A DNA stretch of 28,824 nt. It comes from Caryophanales bacterium UBA6768. Lineage in GTDB: Bacteria; Bacillota; Bacilli; Bacillales_D; Amphibacillaceae. The DNA is taken from NCBI GenBank assembly GCA_002453315.1, contig DKGO01000002.1:1-28824 (forward strand). The letters run 5' to 3'. Position numbers and translations under genes: made by a program. Every line of letters starts with the position of its first letter. The first letter of the stretch is position 1. This document shows, one piece after another, positions 1 to 9,514 of this stretch. Below the pieces are notes generated by a model. That model did no database searches, was not told the DNA's origin, and worked only from the letters and a program-made list of their open reading frames with translations.

Positions 1-369
1 AGCAACTTCTTCTAGCACTGAAATAGCCATTTCATTCGGTTCAATATCATCTTCACAGTCAAAAATTCTCATAGAATCATTCATTGTCACCTTTTTAATT
101 AAAAACTCTGCTTCTTCCAACGTTAATACAAAATAAACAGTTCCGGGTAATTCACCGGATATTCTAAAAAAATTAGTGACAACTAATTTCTCCGGCCCAC
201 CAATCTCTTCCATTAATTCATTAATTGTAATCATTTTTACAGATGGAATATCCATTGTCATCCGTTCATTAATCAGTGTTGACATGGCTGTTGTCGCATT
301 TCCAGCAGCAATATTTCCAATTTCTTTTAAAAAATCCTTTTGCGTAAAAGTAAGTTTTTTCTTCGACAT
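1..369 (-). CDS. cheC: CheY-P phosphatase CheC (N-terminal part, runs off window)
   Basis: CheC dephosphorylates CheY-P and partners with the deamidase CheD in Bacillus-type adaptation. The gene starts at ATG 369 and stays open for 123 codons to the left edge, so its C-terminus and cheD are outside the window. The first phosphatase site is visible: E16 and N19 in KEIGNIAAGN, followed by a downstream proline in MDIPSVK, the ExxN..P pattern of the CheC/FliY/CheX family. The last residues seen (EMAISVLEEVA) appear to enter the second ExxN site. The start lies 2 nt beyond the cheW stop, so its ribosome site is inside cheW and the two are probably translationally coupled. FliY is the paralogue with the same fold, but FliY is encoded elsewhere here and carries a FliN-like tail. 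Confidence 0.93.
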   Translation of the reverse strand, partial: MSKKKLTFTQKDFLKEIGNIAAGNATTAMSTLINERMTMDIPSVKMITINELMEEIGGPEKLVVTNFFRISGELPGTVYFVLTLEEAEFLIKKVTMNDSMRIFDCEDDIEPNEMAISVLEEVA

Positions 370-371
370 TG

Positions 372-842
372 TTACTCTTCCATTTGTTGAAGAACAGACA
401 ATGCTTGTTCTTCGAGAATTTTTTTTATATCAAGTAATACGAGAAGTCGTTGATTTAAATTAATGACACCAGAGATATATTCCATATTTTGCGAGTTAAT
501 TACTTCAGGAGTATCTTCTATTAAATTAGAATTTATATCTATGACATTATTTGCTTCATCAACGATTAAACCGACTGTCATGTCATCAATATGAACAATG
601 ATAATTCTAGATTGTTCAGTAATTTCTGTATCCATTTGATGAAATTTTTGTTTTAAATCAATCACAGGAGTAATGATTCCTCTTAAATTAATAACTCCTT
701 TAACGAAGTCAGCAGTTCCAGGGACACGTGTGATTGATTCTACCTTTTCAATGGATCCAACACTTTCAATCGATAGAACATATTCTTCATCTTCTATTCG
801 AAAGATAATTAATTTGCTATCAACTACTTGTCCTTCAATCAT
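372..842 (-). CDS. cheW: Chemotaxis coupling protein CheW
   Basis: CheW couples the kinase CheA to methyl-accepting receptors at the membrane arrays. This 156-residue protein is a single CheW/SH3-like domain of normal length. Family features include KLIIFRIEDEEYVLSIE near the N-terminus, VKGVINLRGIITPVIDL in the middle, and VGLIVDEANNVIDI in the second half. It starts at ATG 842 behind a consensus AAGGAGG ribosome site. The gap to cheA is 36 nt and cheC follows after 2 nt, so it sits in the cheA-cheW-cheC arrangement of the B. subtilis operon. CheV, the CheW-receiver fusion, is excluded because no receiver follows. Confidence 0.97.
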   Translation of the reverse strand: MIEGQVVDSKLIIFRIEDEEYVLSIESVGSIEKVESITRVPGTADFVKGVINLRGIITPVIDLKQKFHQMDTEITEQSRIIIVHIDDMTVGLIVDEANNVIDINSNLIEDTPEVINSQNMEYISGVINLNQRLLVLLDIKKILEEQALSVLQQMEE

Positions 843-878
843 GTGATTTCCTCCTTAGGGACGTAAAGGTATCATTAT

Positions 879-2873
879 TTATTTGACTAATGCATTACTG
901 TCTATAATAAGTGCTACTTCCCCATCTCCTAAAATAGTTGCACCTGAAATGGCATAAATATTTTCTAAATAGTTGCCTAGGGACTTTAACACTATTTCTT
1001 GCTGACCAATAAATGAATCAACGACAAGTCCTGTTAATTTACTCCCTCTTTTAACGATAACAATGGAGTAATAATCATCATGTTCCCGCTCACTTTCCGT
1101 CACTTCAAAAATCTCATTTAAAAACACGAGGGGAACAATTTTATCTCTAAAATTAACGACTTTATGTTGGTGAGCATTTAATATATCATCCTTATGTAAA
1201 ATTGAAGTTTCGACAATTGATGAAAGTGGAATACCGTATTTTTCTGTATTTAGCTCGATTAGTAATACTGAAATAATAGTCAAAGTTAATGGTAATTCAA
1301 TAGAAAAAGTTGAACCTTTACCGAATGTTGATTGAATCGATATTGTACCTCCAAGTGATTCGATTGTATTTTTCACCACGTCTAATCCCACTCCACGTCC
1401 TGAAATATCAGAGATATCATCATTAGTAGAGAAACCACTTTCTAATATTAATTTGTTAATTTCCTGATCATCTAGTAATTCCGCTTCTTGTTTTGTAAGG
1501 ACATTCTTTTCATATGCTTTATTAAGTACTCTCTCCTGATCAATACCTGCCCCATCATCAGCAATCTCAATAAATACATGGTTTCCACTATGGTATGCTT
1601 CTAAAATTATTTTTCCTTGTGCTGGTTTTCCTTGTTTTTTTCTTTCAGCAGGCATTTCAATTCCATGATCAATTGCATTTCTAATTAAATGGACGAGTGG
1701 ATCACCTATTTCATCTATCACTGTTCGGTCTAATTCTGTATTTGAACCAATAATCTCTAATTCTACCTCTTTATCTAGATCCCTAGCCAATTGACGAATC
1801 ATCCTTGGAAAACGACTAAATACATTGTCGATCGGCATCATCCGCATTTGCAAAATAATATGCTGTAAGTCGCTTGACACTCTGGACATTTTTTCTACCG
1901 TATCTTGAAGTTCACTATGGTTCAAATCGATAGAAATTTGTTCCAATCTACCCTTATCAATCACTAATTCCTCAAAGAGATTTAATAACATATCAAGTCG
2001 ATCCATGTTAACCCGAATGGTCTTAGAACTAGTTGTCGATAATGATACACCTTTATTCTCTTTTTTCTTTTCAACTTGTTGTACATTTTGCAAAATATCA
2101 ATATTGCCTGTATAATCTTCAATTGAAAACGTGGTAATGATAACCTTTTCAATTTCCGATACTTTCATAATCATCGCATTAATTTCTTCCGCTTCTAGTT
2201 TAGAAATAAACATGACTGAAAAGTTCCTATCAAAGTTTTCCTCTTCTAGGTCAGTGACTGAAGGTTCCGAAATAATTACTTCTCCAATTTTCTCCAAAAC
2301 TTCAAAAACCATATATACCCTTGCTGCTTTTAAGAGGCAACTTTCATTTAAAGTAATTTGAATTTCATAATTTGTAAATCCACGCTCTTTTGATTCAGTT
2401 AACACAGAAATTTGAAACTGATCTAATTCAAAATGAATATGGTTTGATGATTGTTCAGTTTGTGAAACCGGTTGTTGGTCAACCGTTAATTCTAATCCTT
2501 TTTCAATACGATCAAGCTGATTAACAATTGCATCGATGGTTAATTTTCCTGTTCCACCATTTGAAATGTCCTGAACAATTGCTTGTAATTCGTCAACTGC
2601 ATTAAATAATACGTCAACCAACATCGTTTGAACAGTTAATTTTCCATAACGAATGCTATCAAACACATCCTCTATTTTATGTGTCAAATTTGCGAGATCC
2701 TCAAATCCCATTGTTGCTGCCATTCCTTTAATCGTATGGGCAGCTCTAAAAATCGTTTCAATAATTGAAGTTTCTTGAGGATTTTTTTCTAATAGAAGTA
2801 ATTGTTCATACATCGTATCCAAATGTTCTGTGCTTTCATCGATAAATACGTCTAAATATTTTGAATTATCCAT
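879..2873 (-). CDS. cheA: Chemotaxis histidine kinase CheA
   Basis: CheA autophosphorylates in response to receptor signals and passes phosphate to CheY, and normally also to CheB. The 664-residue protein has the full five-domain layout: P1 Hpt with H46 in RAAHTIKGMAA; P2 response-regulator docking at roughly 145-255; P3 dimerisation helices at about 285-345; P4 ATPase at about 345-530; and a CheW-like P5 to the end. In P4 the N box is HLIRNAIDHG, G1 is DDGAGID and G2 is SGRGVGLDVV. ATG 2873 follows an AGAGGG site that overlaps the cheB stop. P2 is retained although the neighbouring CheB lacks a receiver, so CheY is the only visible phosphoacceptor in this window. Confidence 0.98.
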   Translation of the reverse strand: MDNSKYLDVFIDESTEHLDTMYEQLLLLEKNPQETSIIETIFRAAHTIKGMAATMGFEDLANLTHKIEDVFDSIRYGKLTVQTMLVDVLFNAVDELQAIVQDISNGGTGKLTIDAIVNQLDRIEKGLELTVDQQPVSQTEQSSNHIHFELDQFQISVLTESKERGFTNYEIQITLNESCLLKAARVYMVFEVLEKIGEVIISEPSVTDLEEENFDRNFSVMFISKLEAEEINAMIMKVSEIEKVIITTFSIEDYTGNIDILQNVQQVEKKKENKGVSLSTTSSKTIRVNMDRLDMLLNLFEELVIDKGRLEQISIDLNHSELQDTVEKMSRVSSDLQHIILQMRMMPIDNVFSRFPRMIRQLARDLDKEVELEIIGSNTELDRTVIDEIGDPLVHLIRNAIDHGIEMPAERKKQGKPAQGKIILEAYHSGNHVFIEIADDGAGIDQERVLNKAYEKNVLTKQEAELLDDQEINKLILESGFSTNDDISDISGRGVGLDVVKNTIESLGGTISIQSTFGKGSTFSIELPLTLTIISVLLIELNTEKYGIPLSSIVETSILHKDDILNAHQHKVVNFRDKIVPLVFLNEIFEVTESEREHDDYYSIVIVKRGSKLTGLVVDSFIGQQEIVLKSLGNYLENIYAISGATILGDGEVALIIDSNALVK

Positions 2874-2886
2874 TTAAAAATCCCTC

Positions 2887-3471
2887 TTATCTTTCACTAT
2901 ATTTCATTATTGCTGATGCAATATTTTCTAACCGAACAACTTCTGTCACGTAATTTGTCGCAATTGCTGCAGCAGGCATTCCGTTAACAACAGTTGTTTC
3001 ACTTGATTCAGCAATAATGACTGCTTGTTCATCATGTTTTTTAATCTGTTTTATTCCTTCTGCCCCATCTTTACCCATACCGGTTAAAATGACAATTGTT
3101 TTTTTAATCCCTTCAAGTTCAGCCAAGGAATTTAACATGACATTGATAGATGGACGATGACCGAGTTCATGTTTTTCCTTTGATAAATCGATTTTAAGTT
3201 GATGATTTTTTTTAATTATTTTCATATGATAATCGCCTGGAGCAATATAAATCGTATTGTGTTGGACGATTTCATGGTGTTCCGCCTCTTTCACTAATAT
3301 GTGTATGTTTTCATTCAATCGGTTTGCTAAAAACTGGGTAAACTTACGAGGCAAATGTTGAACAATAAATATAGGGGCTGTTAAGTTTTGATCAATTTGT
3401 TGTAAAATTTTGTGTAGTGCACTTGGACCACCCGTTGATGAACCAATTGCTACGATTGAATTATATGCCAT
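2887..3471 (-). CDS. cheB: Receiver-less CheB: chemoreceptor methylesterase domain only
   Basis: CheB removes methyl groups from (and deamidates) chemoreceptors. This protein has only 194 residues, against about 350 for typical CheB, and begins directly at the catalytic domain. The triad is intact: S12 in GSSTGGP, H39 in IVQHLP, D135 in TGMGKDG. There is no N-terminal response-regulator domain. ATG 3471 has a GGGAG ribosome site, and an in-frame TAG lies nine codons upstream, so no longer form is possible in this frame. The 139 bp to flhG cannot hold a receiver of about 120 residues. In enteric CheB the unphosphorylated receiver inhibits the esterase, so I infer loss of CheA-dependent control. 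An assembly deletion is possible but no frameshift remnant is obvious. Confidence 0.92.
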   Translation of the reverse strand: MAYNSIVAIGSSTGGPSALHKILQQIDQNLTAPIFIVQHLPRKFTQFLANRLNENIHILVKEAEHHEIVQHNTIYIAPGDYHMKIIKKNHQLKIDLSKEKHELGHRPSINVMLNSLAELEGIKKTIVILTGMGKDGAEGIKQIKKHDEQAVIIAESSETTVVNGMPAAAIATNYVTEVVRLENIASAIMKYSER

Positions 3472-3610
3472 ATGTCTTCTCCCATTTCTACATTTCTACG
3501 TTGCACTTGATCCTCAATAGCCTTGTATCAACCCCTATTAAAAATCATTAAACATAAATTCTTTTCTACAAAATTTTACGCTTAAATTACTAGTTTAATA
3601 GTTGGACATT

Positions 3611-4465
3611 TTAAAATGAAATAAAAGTTCTTAACCTGTCCATAAAGGTATTTTTGGGAATTTCAAATGTCTCTGAATGATTTTGATGTAAATATTTCTT
3701 TATGATTAATTCCATCGCCCGTGTTATTGGGGCATTATCTTTTAACAAAACAAATGGTACTTGTTTAATCACAGAGTCTGTGACGATTTTATCCTCTGGC
3801 AGTAACCCAAGTGTTGTCACTTTTACACCAAGAAAGTTATTGACAAGTCGTGAAAAACGCTTTATCGTGTCGATACCTTCCTTTATGTCTCTTACCCGAT
3901 TTAATACAATTGAAATTGGCAAATTTTCTTGTTGTACAATAATATACTTAATCATACTATAGGCATCAGTAATGGCGGGCGGCTCAGGGTTCATGATAAC
4001 GATACTCTCATCAGCAGCTAAAACAAATGACATACTAGTTTTAGTAGCCCCTGCACCTAAATCAAACATAATCACATCATAATCTTCCTGAATTCTTTCA
4101 AACTGTTCATGAAAATAGTTTAAATGAGCATCTGAAAAATCAATTAATTCTTCAAAACTATTTCCTCCGGCAACATATGGTAAGCCATTAGGTCCTATTT
4201 CTATAATATCATGAAATGACAAAGAATGGTTAAAAATATCTACTAAGGAGTAAGTTGACATCTTTCCTAATAATATATCAATATTTCCCATCCCTATATC
4301 TAAATCAATCAGTAATACCTTAACCCCGCTTTCACGTAATTTCAATGAGAAATTAATTGCAAAGTTAGTTTTCCCAACTCCACCTTTACCACTCACAACA
4401 GCAATAGTTTTAGCCTTTTTAACACCATTCAGTTGATGACGTAATACTTTCGCTTGATCATTCAT
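3611..4465 (-). CDS. flhG: Flagellar number regulator FlhG (MinD-like ATPase, YlxH)
   Basis: FlhG is a MinD/ParA-type ATPase that works with the GTPase FlhF to set flagellar position and number, and interacts with FliM/FliY at the nascent C-ring. The N-terminus carries the DQAxxLR motif (DQAKVLR, residues 3-9) that stimulates the FlhF GTPase. It is followed by the deviant Walker A SGKGGVGKT and by VLLIDLDIGMGNID. I place the start at ATG 4465, 7 nt after the AGTAGGT ribosome site. ATG 4471 (two residues longer) abuts that site and is less likely. It overlaps the flhF stop by 8 nt. About 284 residues, normal for the family. The C-terminal segment, including ITRAMELIIKKYL, should form the amphipathic membrane-targeting helix. 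Confidence 0.95.
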   Translation of the reverse strand: MNDQAKVLRHQLNGVKKAKTIAVVSGKGGVGKTNFAINFSLKLRESGVKVLLIDLDIGMGNIDILLGKMSTYSLVDIFNHSLSFHDIIEIGPNGLPYVAGGNSFEELIDFSDAHLNYFHEQFERIQEDYDVIMFDLGAGATKTSMSFVLAADESIVIMNPEPPAITDAYSMIKYIIVQQENLPISIVLNRVRDIKEGIDTIKRFSRLVNNFLGVKVTTLGLLPEDKIVTDSVIKQVPFVLLKDNAPITRAMELIIKKYLHQNHSETFEIPKNTFMDRLRTFISF

Positions 4466-5606
4466 GGCCATACCTACTTATGATTAATTGTCCGATAAAC
4501 TGTTGATCAGGAACGATAATATCATTTGGTACATCTTGCCCATTCGTCATATAAGAAATATTAATTTCATCATGATAACATAAATTCAAAATGGCACCAT
4601 ATGTAGTTGTCTCATCCATCTTGGTAAATATAACCTTTTCCAAAGCAATGTCCTTGAATTGTTCATAAATATCTTTTATATCTTTATACCTTGACGCCAA
4701 TGATAGGACGAGATGTGTTTCTGTTTGGAAGTTTTCCAGTTGAATCATTTCTTTCAATTCCCTAACATATTGTCCATCTCGAAAGTTCCTTCCCGCTGTA
4801 TCAACAAAAATATAATCATGATTATTTAATTTTTGTAAAGCGTCTTTATATTCCTTAATTGAATAAACTACTTCAAGTGGTACATCTAAAATTTTTGCGT
4901 ATGTTTTTAATTGCTCAATCGCTGCAATTCGATATGTATCCATGGTGATAAAGGCTATTTTCCTTTGTTCTTTAATCATTTTATTTGCAGCTACTTTTGC
5001 TAACGTTGTTGTTTTTCCAACCCCAGTCGGCCCGACAAATTGAATGATTTGCGCATTTGGTGGCGTGCCAATTGTATTTCGTTTGCTTAGCTTAGTAATA
5101 ATTTCATCCTCTACTAACGGTATAATTTGTTTACTTGTTAATGTTTTATCATTTGTTCTATTAATAATGGATTGTAAAATTTCTTTAGCAATGTTCTCCT
5201 CTACTTCCTGATTTGTTAAATAGTTGAATACAATTGCATAATCAGCCGAAAATGGTTGATTCGCCTGGAAAGTGTTTGCCTGTAAAATTTCTTTCACATA
5301 TTTAATTTCCGTTAACACCTTTTTATGTTCTTCTTTAGTAATAAAGCCTGGTTCATTAACAGTAACTTTATTCCGTTTAAATTGTCTGTTACTTGTATCC
5401 TTCAGTGTCTTTGAATTTTTATTTCTAGAAGATAAAGTTTCATCTATAGCAGCTAACACTTCTACCTGCCGCTTTTTAAAAAAACCTAAGAAACCACCTG
5501 TTTTTATTTCTTTACTATCTAAAATCACTGCATTTGCACCGAGGTCCTTTTTTATTTGTTCAATCGCCTCTGGCATGGATTTGGCTTTATATTTCATTAT
5601 TTTCAT
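4458..5606 (-). CDS. flhF: Flagellar placement SRP-type GTPase FlhF
   Basis: FlhF is the third SRP-family GTPase, beside Ffh and FtsY, and marks the membrane site where a flagellum is built. The 382 residues show a basic N-terminal B domain, a helical N region (about 120-180) and an NG GTPase core. G1 is GPTGVGKTT (192-200), G3 DTAGR (269-273) and G4 TKMDE (328-332). The start ATG 5606 overlaps the flhA stop in an ATGA arrangement, implying translational coupling. A second in-frame ATG three codons later gives MKYKAKSM and cannot be excluded. The next gene is its activator flhG, whose start overlaps flhF's end. Confidence 0.96.
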   Translation of the reverse strand: MKIMKYKAKSMPEAIEQIKKDLGANAVILDSKEIKTGGFLGFFKKRQVEVLAAIDETLSSRNKNSKTLKDTSNRQFKRNKVTVNEPGFITKEEHKKVLTEIKYVKEILQANTFQANQPFSADYAIVFNYLTNQEVEENIAKEILQSIINRTNDKTLTSKQIIPLVEDEIITKLSKRNTIGTPPNAQIIQFVGPTGVGKTTTLAKVAANKMIKEQRKIAFITMDTYRIAAIEQLKTYAKILDVPLEVVYSIKEYKDALQKLNNHDYIFVDTAGRNFRDGQYVRELKEMIQLENFQTETHLVLSLASRYKDIKDIYEQFKDIALEKVIFTKMDETTTYGAILNLCYHDEINISYMTNGQDVPNDIIVPDQQFIGQLIISRYGHE

Positions 5607-7636
5607 GCGACATTCACCACCCCGACACTTTGAACTTGCACGTGTGGGGCAAGTTCGTTATAAGATAAAACAACCATATGTGGTAACACTCTCTCGATTA
5701 ATTGTTTAACGTACATTCTAATTGATGGTGAACATAAAATAACGACCCGTTCATGCTCAATTTGTACTTTTTGCATTTCCTGTTGAATGTTTTGAATGAT
5801 TTTTTCTTGTAAATTTGGCTCTAATGCAAGATAATTACCATGCTCAGTTTGCTGTATATGTTCTGATATCATATTTTCAATATCTGTTGAAAACGTCATT
5901 ACTTTCAAAGTTTCATCTTGCCCGACATATTGTTTCGTAATTTGTATCGCTAATGACTGTCTGACATATTCCGTTAATAAATCAACATCCGTTGTCATCT
6001 TTGCAAAATCAGCAAGCGTTTCAAAAATGACTGGTAAGTTTCGTATCGAAATATTTTCCCTTAATAGCTTTGCCAATACTTTTTGGATATCTCCAATGGA
6101 TAAAAGTTCCGGCGTTACCTCTTCTATTAAAATTGGATAGGATTCCTTTATTTGATCAATTAATTCTTTTGTTTCCTGTCTACCTAACAACAAATGGGCA
6201 TTACTTTTCAAAATTTCTGTCAGATGAGTCGATATCACTGATGGGGGATCTACGACTGTATAACCTAACATTTCAGCATCCATCTTTTGATTTTCATTAA
6301 TCCATTTAGCTGGTAAACCAAATGCTGGTTCCGTCGTTTCAATCCCTTCTAAACTATCATCTTCAATATCTGGAATCATGGCTAAATAGTGATCTAGTAA
6401 TAATTCACCTTCAGCTATCTCATTTCCCTTTATTTTTATTCGATAAGCATTCGGTTCTAATTGGATATTGTCACGAATCCTTACGACGGGAACAACAATT
6501 CCTAATTCAATAGCAATCTGTCTTCGAATCATGACAATCCGTTCTAGCAAATCACCGCCCTGTTGTTCATCGACAACGGGAATTAATGCATAGCCAAACT
6601 CAAACTCTATCGGATCAACGTGAAGTAAATGGACAATATTTTCCGTTGTTTTCATCCCCTCGCTAGCCTCATCATCCACGGCATCATCTTCTATTGCCAA
6701 TTCTTCTTCCGATTTTTTCACTAAAAAGTAGCCACTAATTGCTAAAATTAATGCAATAGTAGTCGTTAAAAAAAAGTTAATTGGAGTGAGACCAAGTAAA
6801 AAGATTGTCCCTGCCGCAACGAATAATAATTTTGGGAATTGTAATAATTGACCAGTAATATCCGTACCTAAATTACCTTCAGTCGATACTCTTGTCACGA
6901 CAATCCCAGTTGCTGTCGCAATTAATAGAGCAGGTATTTGGCTAACTAAACCATCACCAACTGTTAAACGCATAAACGTATTCACTGCTTCATTAAAGGT
7001 CATGTCCATTTGTACCATACCAATAATAAGTCCGACTAAAATATTAATAATAACGATAATAATACCAGCAATTGCATCCCCTTTAACAAATTTACTCGCT
7101 CCATCCATCGCCCCGTGGAAATCGGCTTCTCTTTCTACTTTATCACGTCGGGCACGTGCTTCTTGTTCAGTAATTAATCCAGCATTGAGGTCTGCATCAA
7201 TACTCATTTGTTTACCCGGCATTGCATCTAACGTAAATCGGGCTGCCACCTCAGAAACACGTTCTGCTCCTTTCGTAATAACGATATATTGAATTATGAC
7301 TAAAATAATAAAGACAACAAAACCGACTAACGGATTATTTCCGATAACAAATGAACCGAATGTATCAACAACACCACCTGCATCGGCCTTTGACAGAATT
7401 GATCTTGTTGTTGAAACATTTAAACCGAGACGAAATAATGTTAATAAAAGTAAAAGGGATGGGAAAATAGAAAATTGTAATGGTTCTTGTGTATTCATTG
7501 ATACTAAAATAACAATTAAAGCGAGTAAAATATTACATAAAATTAATACACTTAATAATCCCCCAGGTAATGGGATAACGAGCATAATAATAATTAAAAT
7601 AACACCTAATAACACAGATAATTCCCGAAAATTCAT
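5603..7636 (-). CDS. flhA: Flagellar export gate protein FlhA
   Basis: FlhA forms the nonameric export-gate ring that receives substrate-chaperone complexes and couples proton flow to secretion. It has 677 residues, a normal length. The N-terminal half (about 1-305) has eight predicted membrane segments. Between them is the FHIPEP-family signature around EVAARFTLDAMPGKQ and the following SIDADLNAGLI. The C-terminal half is the cytosolic substrate-docking domain, starting after an acidic linker (EEELAIEDDAVDDEASE). ATG 7636 is preceded by a GGGGTGG ribosome site, 17 nt from the flhB stop. Confidence 0.98.
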   Translation of the reverse strand: MNFRELSVLLGVILIIIMLVIPLPGGLLSVLILCNILLALIVILVSMNTQEPLQFSIFPSLLLLLTLFRLGLNVSTTRSILSKADAGGVVDTFGSFVIGNNPLVGFVVFIILVIIQYIVITKGAERVSEVAARFTLDAMPGKQMSIDADLNAGLITEQEARARRDKVEREADFHGAMDGASKFVKGDAIAGIIIVIINILVGLIIGMVQMDMTFNEAVNTFMRLTVGDGLVSQIPALLIATATGIVVTRVSTEGNLGTDITGQLLQFPKLLFVAAGTIFLLGLTPINFFLTTTIALILAISGYFLVKKSEEELAIEDDAVDDEASEGMKTTENIVHLLHVDPIEFEFGYALIPVVDEQQGGDLLERIVMIRRQIAIELGIVVPVVRIRDNIQLEPNAYRIKIKGNEIAEGELLLDHYLAMIPDIEDDSLEGIETTEPAFGLPAKWINENQKMDAEMLGYTVVDPPSVISTHLTEILKSNAHLLLGRQETKELIDQIKESYPILIEEVTPELLSIGDIQKVLAKLLRENISIRNLPVIFETLADFAKMTTDVDLLTEYVRQSLAIQITKQYVGQDETLKVMTFSTDIENMISEHIQQTEHGNYLALEPNLQEKIIQNIQQEMQKVQIEHERVVILCSPSIRMYVKQLIERVLPHMVVLSYNELAPHVQVQSVGVVNVA

Positions 7637-7653
7637 TTATTTCCACCCCAGTG

Positions 7654-8733
7654 TTATGCCCTTTTTTCTGTTTGATAGACAAATGCAAGAATCTCTGCCA
7701 CTGCTTGATAAAATTGTTCTGGTATCATGCCGTTTATATCAACAGTTTCATATAATGATCTTGCTAGCGGTTTATTTTCAACCGTCATGACTTGAGCACT
7801 TTTAGCCACTTCTTTAATTTTCAAGGCCACAGCATCTGTTCCTTTAGCCACAACGTATGGTGCAGAAGCAAGTTTCTCATCATATTTAATCGCGACTGCA
7901 TAGTGTGTCGGGTTCGTAATAACGACGTCTGCCTTAGGGACCTCTGCCATCATTCGCCTCATAGCAATTTGACGTTGTTTTTCCCGTAACTTTGATTTTA
8001 TAAGTGGATCCCCTTCAACGTTTTTATGTTCATCCTTAATATCTTGTTTTGACATCCGAATGTTTTTTTCAAAATCATATTTTTGATACATATAATCTAA
8101 AATGGCTAATGCAATAAGAGCAATGGTCGATGCAATCCCCATCATCACTGTCATTCTGCCAAAAAACCCAATGGCACTATGCACATTTTTAAAGGCTAAC
8201 ATCATCATTTCGTCTTTATAGATCCAAATAATTGTAAATGTAATCGTGCCAACAAAGACAATTTTAAATAATGACTTTAACAATTCAACAATCGCACGCA
8301 AGGAAAAAATTCGTTTTGCTCCTTGGATTGGGTCAATTTTTTTTAAATCAAATTTCAGTGGTTCTGTCGTAAATAAAACACCGACTTGTAACATGTTAGC
8401 GGCAATAGAAATAACTAATGCGATTGCCATAATCGGTAGAACTATTTTAGCAAATTGCAATAGTCCATCCATTAACAAATCCATTGTAGAAGGGATTGTG
8501 ACATCCCAATGAATCCATTCAATGAATGTATGGCGATACAAATCTAGCATACTATTTTTCATAAAGGAGCCAAGCACTGCTAATAACATAAAACAAAATA
8601 ATAATAAAAGTGCCGTATTAATGTCTTGGCTTTTGGCAACTTTACCCTTTTTACGTTCATCCAATCGTTTTTTCGGAGTTGCTCTTTCTGTTTTTTCCCC
8701 TGCGAAAAATTGCAAATCTAGTTTGAGTTGCAT
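7654..8733 (-). CDS. flhB: Flagellar export switch protein FlhB
   Basis: FlhB is the export-gate component whose autocleavage helps switch secretion from rod/hook to filament substrates. The 359-residue protein has a basic N-terminus (EKTERATPKKRLDERKKGK), four membrane segments between about 40 and 215, and a cytosolic domain with the autocleavage motif NPTH at 274-277 in VITNPTHYAVAI. ATG 8733 sits behind a GGAGGG site, one base from the fliR stop. The motif separates it from non-cleaving FlhB-like paralogues such as the FhlB/YlqH type. Confidence 0.98.
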   Translation of the reverse strand: MQLKLDLQFFAGEKTERATPKKRLDERKKGKVAKSQDINTALLLLFCFMLLAVLGSFMKNSMLDLYRHTFIEWIHWDVTIPSTMDLLMDGLLQFAKIVLPIMAIALVISIAANMLQVGVLFTTEPLKFDLKKIDPIQGAKRIFSLRAIVELLKSLFKIVFVGTITFTIIWIYKDEMMMLAFKNVHSAIGFFGRMTVMMGIASTIALIALAILDYMYQKYDFEKNIRMSKQDIKDEHKNVEGDPLIKSKLREKQRQIAMRRMMAEVPKADVVITNPTHYAVAIKYDEKLASAPYVVAKGTDAVALKIKEVAKSAQVMTVENKPLARSLYETVDINGMIPEQFYQAVAEILAFVYQTEKRA

Positions 8734-8734
8734 G

Positions 8735-9511
8735 TTAATTCCCTCCGAGAATAGCCATTAAATCCCTCATTGCCCCAAACATTGCTTCAAAAAGTGTTTT
8801 ACTTAACATGATATATAAACTCATGAAAAACAATAAAACAATAAAACTAACTGTGATTTTTAATGGTAATCCCACAACAAAAACATTTAATTGGGGTACT
8901 GTTCTGGCGATGATCCCTAACGCAACATCGACTAAAAATAAGCAACCTACTAAAGGTAAGGCCATTTGAAAGGCGATTAAAAACATATAACTAAAGGTTT
9001 GAATCACAAAATCAGCAAAATTCCCTTCAAACTTAATAAATGAATCGATTGGAACCCATTCATAACTATTAAAAATACCATCAATAATAACATGATGACC
9101 ATTCACAGATAAAAGGAATAATAAAGCAATGATATAAAAATATTGACCGATTAAAGGGCTTTGTGCCCCTGTCTGTGGATCGATAACATTTGCTACAGCA
9201 AAACCCATTTGGAAATCGATAAACCCACCAGCTATTTGCACAGCCGATAAAATTATATAGGCAATTAAGCCGATAAATAATCCAACAATTGCTTCTTTAA
9301 ATATTAATAAAACAAATAAACTATCAAATTGAATGACATTTACCTCAATCGTTGTAAAAAGCGTTAATGCTAGGAAAAAACTAATACCAATTTTAAATGT
9401 TGTCGGTATAGTACGGTATGAAAATAATGGCATCGTCATTAAAAAGGCCAAAATTCTAACAAATAATAAAAGAAATGTAGGTACAATACTTAAATTAATT
9501 AAATCTAACAT
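8735..9511 (-). CDS. fliR: Flagellar export gate protein FliR
   Basis: FliR is an integral membrane subunit of the FliP5-Q4-R1 export-gate core, which nucleates inside the MS ring. The 258 residues contain about six hydrophobic segments and the family stretch GFIDFQMGFAVANVIDPQTG. ATG 9511 has a modest TAGGAT ribosome site overlapping the fliQ stop, consistent with coupled translation. It lies between fliQ and flhB, the standard position. No insertions or truncation are visible. Confidence 0.96.
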   Translation of the reverse strand: MLDLINLSIVPTFLLLFVRILAFLMTMPLFSYRTIPTTFKIGISFFLALTLFTTIEVNVIQFDSLFVLLIFKEAIVGLFIGLIAYIILSAVQIAGGFIDFQMGFAVANVIDPQTGAQSPLIGQYFYIIALLFLLSVNGHHVIIDGIFNSYEWVPIDSFIKFEGNFADFVIQTFSYMFLIAFQMALPLVGCLFLVDVALGIIARTVPQLNVFVVGLPLKITVSFIVLLFFMSLYIMLSKTLFEAMFGAMRDLMAILGGN

Positions 9512-9514
9512 AGG

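Noticed and set aside
7296..7790. Long plus-strand open frame opposite flhA/flhB
   Set aside because: It lies entirely antisense to two strongly conserved genes, has no ribosome site and resembles no family; it is a shadow of the minus-strand codons. Other plus-strand frames were rejected for the same reason.
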